Shown: positions 25,201 through 38,200 of the stretch, in pieces
Position numbering within the stretch: the stretch's first letter is position 1
Layout: each line of letters opens with the position of its first letter
NCBI GenBank assembly: GCA_021464245.1
Contig: JADCRB010000016.1
Location: 12,536,505 to 12,600,504 of the forward strand
Direction of reading: 5' to 3'
Length of the DNA stretch: 64,000 nt
Source of the DNA: Carallia brachiata
Lineage: Eukaryota; Streptophyta; Magnoliopsida; Malpighiales; Rhizophoraceae
Notes under the pieces: generated by a model
Seen by the model: the letters and a program-made list of their open reading frames with translations, nothing else
What the model was told of the DNA's origin: nothing
Database searches by the model: none
Made by a program: the position numbers and the translations under genes

Positions 25201-27240
25201 CACATGTATAATTAACAAGTGTAGCAATATTCTTTGTTTCGCAATCTCAACAGTCTTAGGAACAAAGTTGCATGACTTATATTGAGACTACGCATAAACA
25301 TGTCAGTAGAACCACCTAACCAACCACCTGTAACAACATCGAGCCTTAGGAGAAACAAAAAGGGTGAATTTTCTAAGTGGACCAGACTTTTCCAAGGGAA
25401 GAAGGCAATTAAAACAAGTTACCACACTTGCACAATCATATACTAGACCAGTCATTCAACACAAAGGTAACATAAAAATTACACGGCGCAAAGGTATACT
25501 GTCATAACCAAAACAAGTTAACAGATTCCAGGACACGCTTTTGTAGACGTAATCTGTGCATCAAGTACAAGGAACAATGTCTCAATACAGATTATAGCAG
25601 CAAATTACTAGCCAACCAGGTGCATCCTTGTCTTGCATATTGCCCCGCCATGATATGGTATATTTGGTCATCTGCGTAAAAGACAGAAGACAACAATGTA
25701 AGCCTCTATTACCTTGTATTCAAAAGGAGGAGTATATTGATTTATCAAAGAACCCATAGTAGTAAGAAAATTTGCAAAAGCAAGCATCTAACCACTGTAT
25801 GAGTTTCTTGCTCGCACAACTCTTTCTCAATGAATCGGAATGCAGCAGACAAAAGACATAAGCCATAGCTTGACTTCCACAACAGAAATCCAACACTTGC
25901 AAGGTATCATAAGGAATAGGAACAAAATTTTAATCTGATCTAAATAACCCCCCAAAAAAAAAAATTGCAACATAAGCCTCGATTACTATGTGCTGTTGAG
26001 GGAACCCATTTTCTGTACAATCCTAAGGTGCTAAGTTAATTTCCAAAATGCAATAATCCACACAAGGAGTATCTTACCATAACATCACAAAGTACGTGTC
26101 TAATGAAAGAAAACAAACAGGGTATCAAACAATGCATCTGAAAAATAAAGCAATTGAAGCTTGAAATATAATTTTAATTTTTTCTCGCCATGCTTCAGCT
26201 CAAAGAATAGCCATATCAAAATCTTTCTACTCTGACAATAAACAGAGCTATAAATAATGCACTCTAGAAATGTGGGCAAAGTTTTCTATATGACCCGTTT
26301 TCTCGTCACGCTTCAGCTCGAAAGTGTCTAGCTCAAAATCATCCCCCACTCCTTTCTCTCTTCCTCTCTCTTGGGGTTTACTTGGGGGTGCATGAGTATG
26401 CTTAACAACTTAAACAATGAACCACTAGAAAGACGACAACTAGACTACATTTCGCATCAAAGACCACAAAATTGTTTCAAGCTACCTAGTGTTGTGTTCC
26501 CTCTACCACTTCCACATAAATAAACATGCAACGAAATCGAAACCTTACAATAATCATATTCATTTTCCCCACCCCCAAAAAAAGTCCATAGAAAATTTAT
26601 TGGAAAATTGCTATCTAGACTTAATTTCTTTTCTTTTTTTTTTTGGTTTACAAGGAGCACTAATAGGCATATGAGGGGATGAGAGAATGAGGTTGGTGAG
26701 AGCTGAACCCCTCACCTCATGGTTGAACGGCACTTCCCTCAACCACTAGAACAAATGCTCAACCTCTCTAGACTTAATTTCTGCGATTGACTGAAGCAGG
26801 TTTACTGGCAGTAAGTAGACAAAACAAATAGTGAAAAAACTAAGAAAAAACATTAGTGTCCTGAGTGTTAGTATCCCGGACAGTGTCCTATTAAAACTAA
26901 AGCAGATATTTTTGAAATAAGACGGATAATTTTTGAATCATCTGTTATTTTTAGATTTTAAAAACTATCAATCTTATTGCAAAAATATCAGTTCTAGTTT
27001 CAATCAGAACACTGCACAGGACAATAACACCCGGGATATTTATTGGTGCTCAAAAACTAAACTACTCATGCCAGACCTTCTGCTTCAACAAATGCTCAAC
27101 AAAGAGGAATAATTATCATCCGTTGACAAATTTTGTTTTCTAAAAAACCCTAATCCAAAAAATTACAAATTAAAAAAAAAAAAAGAAGCGTATGCAGAAA
27201 TAAGGTAAAAAAGAAATAAAAAAAAGTAAAGAAAAATTAC
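25200..27240 (-). other. Possible spliced 3' untranslated region of the UBL5 gene
   Basis: Fifteen bases after the UBL5 stop, on the minus strand, lies a possible donor (GTAATT at 27240-27235). A good acceptor (tttacgcag) ends at 25672, followed by 25671-25200, which reads like a 3' UTR exon with no long open frame. The predicted intron is about 1.57 kb and contains a SINE (26630-26766). This rests on splice signals only. Confidence 0.25.
26630..26766 (-). mobile_element. tRNA-derived SINE (copy 3)
   Basis: It is flanked by a perfect 16-bp duplication, TCTAGACTTAATTTCT, at 26614-26629 and 26767-26782. Read on the minus strand it has an A-box-like TTCTAGTGGTTGAGG, a B-box-like GGGGTTCAGCTCTC, and ends CTCCTTGTAAACC followed by poly-A. 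It is in the same family as 7151-7290 and 8624-8761, judged by the 3' end. Confidence 0.75.
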
Positions 27241-27252
27241 AGAGAGGGGAAA

Positions 27253-27474
27253 TCAATTGTAGTAGAGCTCAAGGCCCATGCCGTCGTGGATCTCGTAGTC
27301 CTTGAGGGTAATATGGTCCTTGTAGATGGTGTACCACTTCTGGATCCGGATCTTCTCGGCCCGGGTTCCGGTCTGCGCCGCCACCAGCTTCTTCAGGTCT
27401 CCGATCGTGTCGTCATCGTTGCACTTCACCCTCACCTTCTTCCCCAGCCGATCGTTCAACACCACCTCTATCAT
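27253..27474 (-). CDS. UBL5: Ubiquitin-like protein 5 (UBL5/HUB1)
   Basis: A 73-residue single-exon coding sequence. The ubiquitin-fold protein starts [20 protein letters not shown] and ends with the diagnostic Tyr-Tyr plus one residue (here YYN) in place of a ubiquitin di-glycine tail. Family knowledge: UBL5/HUB1 is not conjugated like ubiquitin; it binds spliceosomal proteins non-covalently and influences splicing, and animal forms also act in mitochondrial stress signalling. The ATG at 27474-27472 gives the exact family length. The open frame extends upstream into the CT-rich leader, but that part is not family sequence. No frameshift. Confidence 0.97.
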   Translation of the reverse strand: MIEVVLNDRLGKKVRVKCNDDDTIGDLKKLVAAQTGTRAEKIRIQKWYTIYKDHITLKDYEIHDGMGLELYYN

Positions 27475-28660
27475 CTTCTCTCTCTCTCTCTCTAGTCCCT
27501 TCGATCTCCTCGACGCCAATCGGGAAGGGAGAGACCAATCCCTAACCCTTACTAATATAGATTTTTTTTTAGCCGCCTTCAAACAACGACGTCGTCTGCT
27601 GCCTCATAGCCACTAATAATAATAAATAATGATGGTAAATGATAAATAAAAAAAATATTTATATAAATAGGAAAATAATTCTTACATTCGATTTTGTACT
27701 CGAAAATGATAATTATGAAAATCAATGTCATCTTTATTTTTACAGTTACAGTATGATTAAAATTAGAAGAATAGTAAAATTATTAGGCAAATATTTAATC
27801 TTTTTTATAATGTTTATTCTTGGCATAAAATGTTAGTCATCTAGTATAAAATTTAAATTTTTGGTGTTTCACATTAATTTCAATTATTTTATTATAATAT
27901 AATTACTACTATTATATTATCGGAGTCACAGAAATTTTTAAACCTTGCATAATATTACAACGTCTCATTTTCCTAGTAAAAGTAGTAGTTTAATAATGAT
28001 TCAATACGTCTCTTCTAACATTGATCTATTTCAAATTCCCTTGTTCAAACTTTCCTCAAATTAAAGAGAGATTAAATTTTAGAATCATTAACACTATAAT
28101 TAGATAGTGCAATGTAAGTATGTTGATTCTCGTATTTATGGGTCAAGACCGAGATCACGTTAATGTCCTCATTAAATAAAAAAAATCTCAATTTGATTGT
28201 TTTTATTTTTGTAAGGAAAATGCTTTATAGGTGTAAGTTAGGTAACAATAATATCAAAGTGGGAACAAGTGATTTAAGTTGTTAAAAAAATAAATAAATT
28301 TTAAAATTTTTTAAATAAATTATGTGTTTACTTATATTTTTTTTTATAATAATGCTCTTTTTATAACAGTATTAACAAACCCTTTCCCTTTGAGAATGGT
28401 GTACGAGGAGAGACAGAGAGAAGGAGAAAAGAGAGGAAGAGTTTTGGCCTCGCGCATTTACCTTTTTTTTTTTGTAAGAATATATATAATGTCCACATAA
28501 ATTAAATTTAATATACAACAAATTTATGAAATAAGTGTAAAAATGTTATCATCTCTATTTGAGTGCGTGTAGTTTTATACGTATCTATATAACAAAATTC
28601 TTTTTCTAATTAAGATATTATCACTAAAATTTAAGTATCTCAACTGAATAAAACTTCTAA
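27475..28660. other. UBL5 promoter region and AT-rich intergenic DNA
   Basis: The CT-rich stretch just upstream of UBL5 is probably its leader. The rest is AT-rich and shows no gene. Confidence 0.4.
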
Positions 28661-28666
28661 TCTAGA

Positions 28667-28980
28667 GATCTGATTAAAAAAGTTTCCAATAAGGAGCGCC
28701 CTTCCCCTCTTTAACACTCTCTCCTCTTTATGAAACCTATGACCTCTCTCTTTAACACTCACTCTCTTTTATGAAACTTAGGATCTGATTAGAGAAGTCT
28801 CTAACAAGGGAGCCCCCTCCCCCCTCTTTAATACTTTCTCTTCTTTATAAAACTTAGGACTTGATTAGAGAGATCTTCAACAAGGGACCCCCTCCCCCCC
28901 TCTTTTAACACTTTCTCCCCTTATGAAACCTAGAACCCTCCTCTTTAACATTCTCTCCTCTTTATGAAATTGAGGACCAA
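28667..28980. repeat. Imperfect pyrimidine-rich tandem repeat
   Basis: The motif CTCTTTAAYAYT recurs five times (near 28697, 28748, 28823, 28899 and 28940), usually followed by CTCTCCTCTTTATGAAACC-like sequence. A second motif (GATTAGAGAAGTCTCTAACA-like) alternates with it about three times. The spacing is about 40-76 bp. The strand is strongly pyrimidine-biased. Confidence 0.65.
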
Positions 28981-29540
28981 GCACTTTTACTCGATCTGTA
29001 AAAAAAAATCGTGATCAATTAAATATTGCAAAGCCCCGGTATCTATTACCGGTCAGAATTGGACTATAACGGAATTTCAGTCTATGCCTGCACCATAATA
29101 TCAGATTGGGGAGGAAGAGTCGAATTAGAGATTGATAGAAAAGCAAGGATATGGGCTCGTGTGAGTAGGAAACAGAAAATATCTATTTTCCGTTGTAGTT
29201 ATTATTATTATTATAATTATAATAATTATTATTATTTCAAGTTATTGACTTGTGATATGGCAATTTTATGGGAGCCATTCCGCAACCACTTTCACGTTGT
29301 TGATTTTTAGTTGATGTGTTAGCCTGCAAAATATCTTATTTCTTCTGAGCAAAGTGACATTTTTAGGGCCAGGATCTGAATGTCGTAAGTTCACTAAACT
29401 GCCCTAGAACTGATGCTGATGTATGAATATACGGATAAAATTGGAACCAAGCTGCTGTTAGAAGTGTCGGCATTTTGGGGCCAGATGTGGCAGTAGAAGA
29501 TCACGGTAGCAAGTGAAAATTTACTGTTCAATCCCTGTAA

Positions 29541-29826
29541 ATGCCGCAGGAAAGGGTAGTACCCCGGAGAAACTCGAGCGCTGAAGCTGACCCTAGTGGG
29601 AGGGATAACCCCCAGACCCCGGTTCCGGTACGGCCAGTTCAAACTGGGAACCGAAACCAAGCCGGATCCTGGTCACTCTAGACTGGCGAGAAAACAAATC
29701 ACTTCACCGAGGAGGCAGAAGAAGCCCAAAACTGAAGAGGCAAACAATCAATGGCAAGACTGCCAGGAAAATAATTTACAACTTCAAAAAGCTTTGCAAG
29801 AGTGGCATCATTTTTACAGACTGTAA
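29541..29826 (+). CDS. Possible small unrecognised gene or terminal exon, broken by one base
   Basis: I do not recognise this protein. From the ATG at 29541 a 46-codon frame (start MPQERVVPRRNSSAEADPSG) runs to a TAG near 29681. The neighbouring frame then continues to the TAA at 29824-29826 with a basic, helix-like C-terminus (segment ENNLQLQKALQEWHHFYRL). One extra base around 29660-29680 would join the two. The following 100 bases look like a plant 3' UTR. Alternatively, 29541-29549 could be the end of an intron (acceptor ccgcag at 29549) and an exon near 29029-29160, with donor cgt|gtgagt, could join in phase. It converges on the GNAT gene. It could equally be a non-coding or decayed sequence. 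Confidence 0.25.
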
Positions 29827-30024
29827 TGTGACCTGGTGGGCGTCACAACATATAGCAGTTCAATATTTGTGGCAATTTTTTCTTTCATGATGTAATATTA
29901 TGGTGTTGAATAGGTTCACAAGAGATTTTATGCTGTAGCATTATATATACAACAAAAGGCGATAATAACTGTCCTACTTTTACCTTTCCCCACAATTTTG
30001 CTTACCTCTCCAATTTGCCTCGTC

Positions 30025-33000
30025 CTACTTCAAATTCAGCGGGGTAGTTTTTGTGTTTAGAAGCTTCATCATGAAGCTGAATTTCATATCCGGTGTGGTC
30101 CTCGGCTGTGGCCAGCTTGCTCCTTCTGGAACCTTAATGCACTTGAAACCCTGGCTTCTGTACAGTTTTGTGGCGCCAGGGTTATTTAAATCACAGTGCA
30201 AAGCGATGGCACGGCAGCCCCAGCTCCTAGCTTGAGCCTCTGCCTTGGCTATGAGCCTTTTAGCTATCCCCTTCCGTCGATATGTTTCGCGAACTGCGAC
30301 ATTTGATATGTATGCAATTCCAGTCCTATAGTACCAACATGCATGCGCAATTTGTAGGCATGAAGTTTCAGTAACTAATTGCCATGAGTAGCTTTGATAA
30401 AGGGGTAACAAAAAAAAGGACCAGCACATGAAAGGGTTGAAAAAGCTGAATACTTTCTCTTGTTTACCACGAAATACAGCACTAGTTTAATAAAATTGTA
30501 AATAGAAATCACACGGTTAGTTGAAGTCCTCTTAATTTCAAAATGCACATTCTCTCTCCAAATTTGTCAAGGCCAACGGCTTCCACATATTTCTTAGGTA
30601 ATAAGCAAAAAGACCAAAAACCATGAATTGATAAAAAAAATATGCCATGCAACTTTTACAGACTTCCTATGGAAAAGTTAGTAAGCAACTTTTGGAATGA
30701 ATTTGGTGTTCAAACAACTTTGACGGCCAAGTCCAAGTTTAGAGCTAAGAAGAAATGGAAGAGATTCCTCCATGACTTGTAAAATGCCCTAAACTGATTT
30801 CTAGTGAATTAAAGCAAAATACTTCCAAAGAGATTCCTGTTAAACCCTCTGAAACCTCAATCAAGCTCTAGAATCTCACTTTGGCATCTTTTCGGGTAAA
30901 ACAATACCAATAATTTTTTCGTTAATATTTGAAGGCATACATCAAGAACAAATGTTTGTAAAGGGGCAAAATGGGCCGTGCCAAAACTTCAATGATGGCA
31001 ACACCACATATGTGCGAACACCATTTTTAAGCTGTATCTTTCAATTCTGTATTTTACATTTAAAAAGCAGGACCCAAAAAACAATGCAGATAAAAAAGAT
31101 AACATTATCATAAGCTTCATCTGTCAATTCTCTTTCCAGTTCTGTGGATAAGCATGATCACTAGAAAAAAAATCTAATTTATGCATGCCTTTACAAAACA
31201 AAAATTGTTGCCTGGCCTTCTTTTATTGAATGGGAAATTAACTGAAATGACCCAATCAAATAGAAAACATGGCAGCTATTTTTCCAGTAAAACAGCTAAC
31301 ATTAATCAAATGTGTCAAATGTTAGACAGCTAGGAACATGCAAAGCAACTAATTGAGATCTGATGGGGCAAATTTAATTTCCAATGTATATATCTTTCAA
31401 GATTGAGACTTGGGTTATAACACAAATATATATTCAGTATAATAATGAATATCATAAAAGACGCAGCTTCTGAAGAATAATATATGGATTTTTGATATAG
31501 ATTAGATATTCAAAATCTCTGGGAGAAAAACCTAGAACCAATTAAGACCTAGGTATTTGTGTGTTCAACGTGAATTTTACGGGTATTGGTTTTATGACCT
31601 TCATCAATATTAAAAATACCAGATTGAATAATGACTAAACTCACCTTCTCTGACGAAGTGGGCCTTTTCTTGGAAGAAAATCAGCAACTGTATCCACAGT
31701 TAATATTCCAGCAACATATCCTCGATTGAAACTGAACTTCCCATCAAAACCTCCAATTTTGAAATCTTCACTTCCGAAGACGAAAGCTTGACTATCTGAG
31801 CCACCAATGACAGCAGCAACCAGACAAGTTCTCCTGAAGCCATTAGGTATAGCAAATCCAGATAGCATTGCCACCAGCCTGTCAACTCTCAGAACAAAAT
31901 CCAAAGGAAATGAATATTCGGGGAAGAAGGAGCTGCAGTGCGTCTCAGCCACTTCCCAACAATCTTCTAACCTTGCCTCCCTCACGACGATCTCCGGAGA
32001 CACGGTGGGGAACAACTCAACCACTTGACTTGCTCTGCATACTCCTACACTCACTTACCATAACAATCCAAGTGAGTTTCCAGCATCCATACTAACTTTA
32101 GTTAGCAAAGTATAAAGAGCAAGATTTCTGTGCATCTTTCACCTCTCCAAAGCATAAATTAGCTATTAAAAAAGAGCAACCCTATTAAAGTGAACAAATT
32201 ATACCAGATATGTGAAATATGATATGGATTTATAATTTTAGTTTCTATGCAGGCTCTGATGGTTTCAGAGGACACCAAACATTACTTAATATCATTCTCA
32301 ATAAAAAAAAAACCGAATAAAAACACCAAGATGAATGCTCTTTATAATCGCAGTAATTTTTTCGAACAAGATATTGATCAACAATTTTCCCCGGGGGGGG
32401 GGGGGGAGGTTGTATTAAAGTTTCGATTGGTTAATAATAGTAATTGCCCCTGCCAGTGCCGGAAGTGCTAATAAAAGTAGGAATGCTGTTACTAGAAAGG
32501 ACCACACAAAGAGGGTCCTCTTGCTTCCTTGTTATTTTACTGAATCTGTAATATCTATCTCCTCCTTAGTCCTGAAACAGAGAATTCCAGACCCTGTAAA
32601 ATCCAAAATCCAAAGCTAATTTGATATTTAAGTCAGGATTCATTCTCCTCTATCATATCCTTCTGAAGAATGAACATTTCTCAAATCATCGGAAATACCC
32701 AAAAAAAAAAAAGGAAAAATTTCGAATCTCTCTCTCATAATTTAAAGACCAATATCCCAAGAAAAAGCCCAAATAGAGCTGCAAGATTGAGGAAAAATCT
32801 CCGCATAGTCAACGACGTTGGTTCAGGTCAAACATCATGTAAAAGGCAGTTTAGATGAGAAAAGAGAGAGACACTTCATAACAAAAATCCAAAAAGACAC
32901 AAATATTGAACCCAAAAAAAAAAAAACCAGCAGAAGAGAAAAAAATACCTGATGTGGAGAAAGACGAGAGAAAGGAAGATTCATACGAAACCCTAGAAGA

Positions 33001-33162
33001 AGAAGGAGAAGAAGAAGTGGTGTACAAGGATTGTTGCTGTTGTTTTTGTTGTTGTTGTTGTTGTTGTTGTTGTTTGACATTGAAACAGAGATTGGGATTG
33101 TTGTTGTTGTTTGTGGAAGTTGGGAACACTGAGAGTGTGAATCCCAACGGTATCGACCGCAT
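30025..33162 (-). CDS. GNAT-family N-acetyltransferase, probably plastid-targeted
   Basis: Exons on the minus strand are 33162-32949, 32044-31645 and 30325-30025, giving 304 residues in one open frame. The GNAT fold transfers an acetyl group from acetyl-CoA to an amine, commonly a protein N-terminus or lysine. The C-terminal exon carries acetyl-CoA motif [20 protein letters not shown], with the R-x-x-G-x-A loop at about residues 221-226, then a typical [20 protein letters not shown] segment. Exon 1 (71 residues) is Ser/Thr/Asn-rich with few acidic residues and holds a Gln run (about 9 Q, K, 4 Q); it reads as a transit peptide rather than catalytic sequence. The resemblance is to the plant chloroplast GNATs, but I cannot tell which paralogue. 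The exon 2 acceptor was chosen because it restores phase. No frameshift. Confidence 0.87.
33031..33076. repeat. (TTG)n/(CAA)n repeat encoding poly-glutamine
   Basis: Interrupted TTG units on the plus strand lie inside GNAT exon 1. On the coding strand they read CAA and encode the glutamine run, interrupted once by lysine (AAA). A run of AAC/AAT asparagine codons lies just upstream. Confidence 0.9.
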
Positions 33163-35299
33163 TTCCTTTTTTGACACTATAGCTTCCTTTTCCTGTGCCA
33201 GCGGTCCAACAAAAGACACTTCCGCTGTCGGCCACGCACAACCACGGGAAAACTGAATCGAAGTTGCTGTCCGTGTTTACCATAAATGTCATATTATTAG
33301 GTGTAAATCAACAAATTCGACTAGCCGGAGTTAATTCGGTGGTTACTTCTTGTGTTTCTATTTAGCTCGATTCAGATTTAAATTTTTGTTCTAATTATCT
33401 CTCCGTAGAAGAGCTTGAGTGTCTTCACCCCAATGTTAAACTTGAAATTTTTTATAATAGTTAGATGTTTGATCCAAAATTCAGCAATTGACCTATGATG
33501 AAGTAATTAGAGATGCCATCGATACTTAATTAGAGATATTATTCTTATAAGAAATGTTGAATGAAAATATTAACAAATGACCGTATTTTTGATTCACATA
33601 TACACTAACTTATATGTCAATAATACACTTTATTTTGCTAAAAAAAAAAAAACCAACAAATTCGTTCTTCAAAAAATTCGGTGACCCGAATCCATAAAAG
33701 TTGATTCAAAAAATTATTTAATAAATGAAGTATGGTATACTTAACTCATTTAGACATCAATTTTAATATTCTTACAGAATTTATACCTAGACGATTAAAT
33801 TAATTGAAAAAACATATACAAAAAGAATTCAAAATACAAATTATAGGACGTCTTGACAAAAAAGAAAAAATTGCATGCTTCCAATGTATCAGAAAAGATA
33901 GAATTCCTCTACAAGCTCTTCAAACTAAAATTGATGATTGATCTTATAGTTAGAACCTAACCATTACGCTTAAGCCCGCCCGCTTTGTGTTTTCCTCTTA
34001 TTTTTGTCTGTTTTGGAGTGTTCTGTTTCTCACCTTACTTTGTAATTGTTGGCCTTTTTTTTTTTGCCCCCCCTTTCAATAACTGAACAATATTTTTCCT
34101 AGTCATTTACAATAATTTTGTAATCACTCTCCTCTTTTTAATTAAAACATCATAAGATATTATAACCTTGCTTATCATTATTTTACGTACCTTTTTTAAC
34201 ACAAGTTGTTAATTAATTTAACTAAGTTCTAAGAAAATTCAACTAAGAGTTACCAAACATCCTCCTATACTTGGAAATTGTTTTTTTTTTTGTGAACGTC
34301 ACCATCTACAAGACTGCTTTTAATTGTGCAACGCATCAGATCATTTAGTACAAAAATTTTCTTATTGTTATTGAAAATTGCAACCAAAAAAGCATAAACA
34401 CAAGCAAAGAAACCCCAGAAATAATTCGCATTGTCAGGTTTTGGTGGTAAATGAGAATTGGTGCCCCAAATCTGTCAACAAAACCAACAGCCTTCAACAT
34501 TACTGGAAGTCATGTCTGACAGAATCAGTACCTCAACGATGATCAAAGAAAACCCCAACACCTTAACATTCACCCTATAGGCACGACGTGAATTCACTCA
34601 ATCTGGGTGTTTTTAATATTGAAATTGACCTAAATGTTTGTTAATAGTTGGGATAAACTAGGTCACAATCACAAAAAAAAAAAAAAAACATACACACACA
34701 CAACAGAAGCAGCCACAAACAACGACAATTTAATAGTTAACATCAGGTTACCTACCCTGTGCTAACTGCTAACAAACCAAATAACGATTTTGCACCGGCA
34801 GCTGACCCCAAGACGTAACGCACAGAACTTCGAGTAGTAGATGACTCAACAACACAACAAAAACACACCTTAATTGAACACTACCGACTGAAAAAACATA
34901 AGAAAGCAGCATTCTTTTATCTAATAGATGTCTGCTATTATTTGCGTCAATCAAAATACTTGTAATTTAACATCATTCTTCTACCATAAGAATGATCCAA
35001 ATCATATGATCAAAAACACAAAACGTCTGTATCACATTGATCATCCAGTTTGTTTTATCAGTACAGCTATCTATAGATTACAAGACCTCCACAAAGATTG
35101 CGAACAGGAGGCATAAATAATCATAATATTTATTATCTCCTAATTACTAAAGAACTAATTCAATGTGACCCCATTTTCTTCAGTTCATTTTTCTCTATCC
35201 AAATATTGAACTTATTTAATGTACAAGAATGGTAAGGTGTTTATCCATAGCCAATTAACCAATGCTCACTAACTCTACATATCATGGAACATTAGTTAC
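33163..35299. other. GNAT promoter side and 3' side of the ERMP1-like gene
   Basis: No coding sequence is recognised. The part nearest 35300 is presumably the 3' UTR of the metallopeptidase gene. Confidence 0.4.
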
Positions 35300-38200
35300 C
35301 TAGAAATGGACAGGAAGACTGCTCAAAAAGGCTAGAGTGAGGGGAGATGTGGACTTTCCAAAAAGGGAACACCATGCAGGAAGCTTTGCAAGAATCCTCT
35401 CAACTTTCGGTGTTACCCTGTCAACATCCGTTCTTAGCTTTAACAAAGGAGGTTGGTCCCCTGTCTCTTTATCCATGTCAGCAGCAGACTGCATTGGTTT
35501 TACCTTCCAGAAGAGGCTCAGCTCGAACTTCCTGGGAGAATATTTCCCTCCTGAAAACTGGATAACATGCCATCCGTCTATGCTGCTCATGTTGCCAAGT
35601 GGAACAAGTTCCTCTGAATTTTCTGCATTTGAAATGGGTGAGAACACAACAACCAGATCACAATTCTCTCAACACCCACAAAAAAAAAAAAAAAAAAGAA
35701 AAGAATCTATATCGTGAAATTATGATCTTTTTGACAGCTTCTTCAGAGTGATTTACATCATTAGTCATTAATGTATTTAATGCTCAGGCATATGAGCTTT
35801 CAATGTAATATTCAGACAATGTGGAGAAGGTCAATGTTTGGTATTATTCACGATGACTTTTCATTTGAAGAACCATTAGGATTAAGGTCTCGTAGCAAAA
35901 TGGGCATTGTAATGTCTCAAACTGGTTTTCTTCGTGGAAACAAATGCATATGATGAATCTCTCACCCAGCATACCTTTGAATATAAAATTTTCTATTTCC
36001 CCAGTATTGATTGCAAGAGACCAGCGTGTTGAAGCTTTTGTATCGATTGAAACTTGTGTGATTCTTTCATCCTCCTTAATATCGTGATCAACATGAAGTG
36101 TGGGAATGTCAGACTCACTCCATCCAGATTTCGCGTCCTCATAAGTCCAGCAACCATATTGGACAGAAAAGGTAACAAAATCAACATCCTTGTGTCTACC
36201 ACATGTCAACCCTTCATTAACGTGCTCAATCTCCTTCATCAACTTTCCGGGAGTTACCGAAAATAGTGATACATATGAATGAGGATCTTGATTTACACCG
36301 TATCTTCCTGTTGTATCCACAACGTGCACAACCTGTGGACCATTATCATTTTAAACTTTTTAAATTACAAAAAACAACTCTTAGTTGGATACTTGAATTT
36401 GTAACTGCCAGAAAGTCAGTATGAACTTCATAACACAGCTATCGCGCCACCAGAAGATAAAATGCAGAGCCTACATAAAGAAATGTGACTGTGCCAACCC
36501 AGGAATTCAGCCCCTAACCTAGCAGATCTCAATCCTGTTACTCGATGGGTGGCCCCACAGGATTATAAAACGTCTTTACCCAAATCCATAGGTCCCCTGT
36601 ATTATACATTTGTATTCCTATCCAAGCTATTTGCTGCTCTCAAATTTAGGAAAGCAATAGGCTATTCAACATTTGATCCCGAATTTCTTGGGACAGATAA
36701 CAATCAAATCCAGCTAATCAATGTCTGTAGAGTATGGCTCACGTCAAAGCATCTACTAAACTGGTTTCAGTGACAGAAAAAAGAATTGCTTTTCACATCA
36801 CATGCTGTGTATCACTTTGCATGACCCGCCGAATGGTTGCACAAACTCCTCCGTGGGCAGTTATCAGTTCGCACCAACACAAATACAATAGTATTTCAAA
36901 CCTCATCCAAAAATTCCCAAGCAGGGATGGTTAAAGATGTAACAAAGACAGCAGCAGCAACAACAACAACAACAACAACGAAACTTTAGTCCCAAATTCA
37001 ATTGGGGTCAGCTACATGAGCACAATTTTATGGTCTTTCCCATCAGTCAATAAACCAAGGCAAACTCAAGGAAACTTATGGAAGAACCTCTTCACTGGTA
37101 AACAATGGATTTTCTCAGGGCTCAGTTTTAATTCTTCACACAGGATACATTCATTTATAAGAAATGAATTTTGGAAACTTTTTTCAATTTACATTTGTAC
37201 CACCATGACCGTTAAGAAACAGTGACATAGAATCTGACCATGGTTATTCCAAAGGATGGCACAGAAAGAAGCCTATATAACACACGAGTCAACCCCAACA
37301 TGCCTTTCTTTCAGTTTGTGAAATACATCGCATCCAATCACAGGCAAAATGGCAAATGACCAACGGAAAAGTTCTACTTCGATACATAACTTGATAACAC
37401 TCACAACAAAAGAATTTAATGGGACAAGCAGCCCAAGAAAAAATTAATGGTCAAAAAATGAATGCAAACTTACATTCACGGCTCTGGCAGTGTCTTCAGT
37501 AAAAGGTGGAACAACACCAGAAAACACAAAAATGACTGAAAGGCCAGAAACTGCAATTGATGCTAGGATGATTGACCATTTTGCACCTAGACATTCATAA
37601 AAGACAGCTGGAGTTACAGCAAATGATTTTAAGTTCTATGGAAAGTCAATCAAAGCTACATGTGTATATGCATCTAAATGAGCTACTTGATGATTAAATA
37701 AAACAAATCATCAAAGCCTTGGTTTGAATCCACCAGTTAGCTAACATTTTACATAATGCAAATGCAATCTGTAAACCACGTTGGCTCATCATGCATATTT
37801 TCACTTCACGAATGATTGTCTGTTATGCAATGATGAAAGCATGTTTGTTGTTTCTTTCTGTTATCACCAGCATACAGTATGGCCACTACAATGCGCCATT
37901 CACGTTCCATGACAAAAACCATGATATTATCTACTTGAACATGAAAAACATAATTAAAGGCTAACCACCCTTTAAGTCATGGCAACAATTACAGTTTCAC
38001 CTGACCGGAGACAGGCAGCAATCATAATGTCCACAAAAAAAAGCACAAATTTCTTGTTCAACCAAAAAACAAGCACAGATTTCTTGTTCAACAAAATAAA
38101 AGCATCAGATAAAAAGAAAACCTGAGAGATGGACATAAGAAAGGATGTAAATCAGAGGCAGGCAAACAATAGCAGCAATAATTACAGAAACTGTTACGTT

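Noticed and set aside
33163..33219. Upstream extension of the GNAT frame
   Set aside because: It begins with a GTG rather than ATG; the ATG at 33162 is the first in frame.
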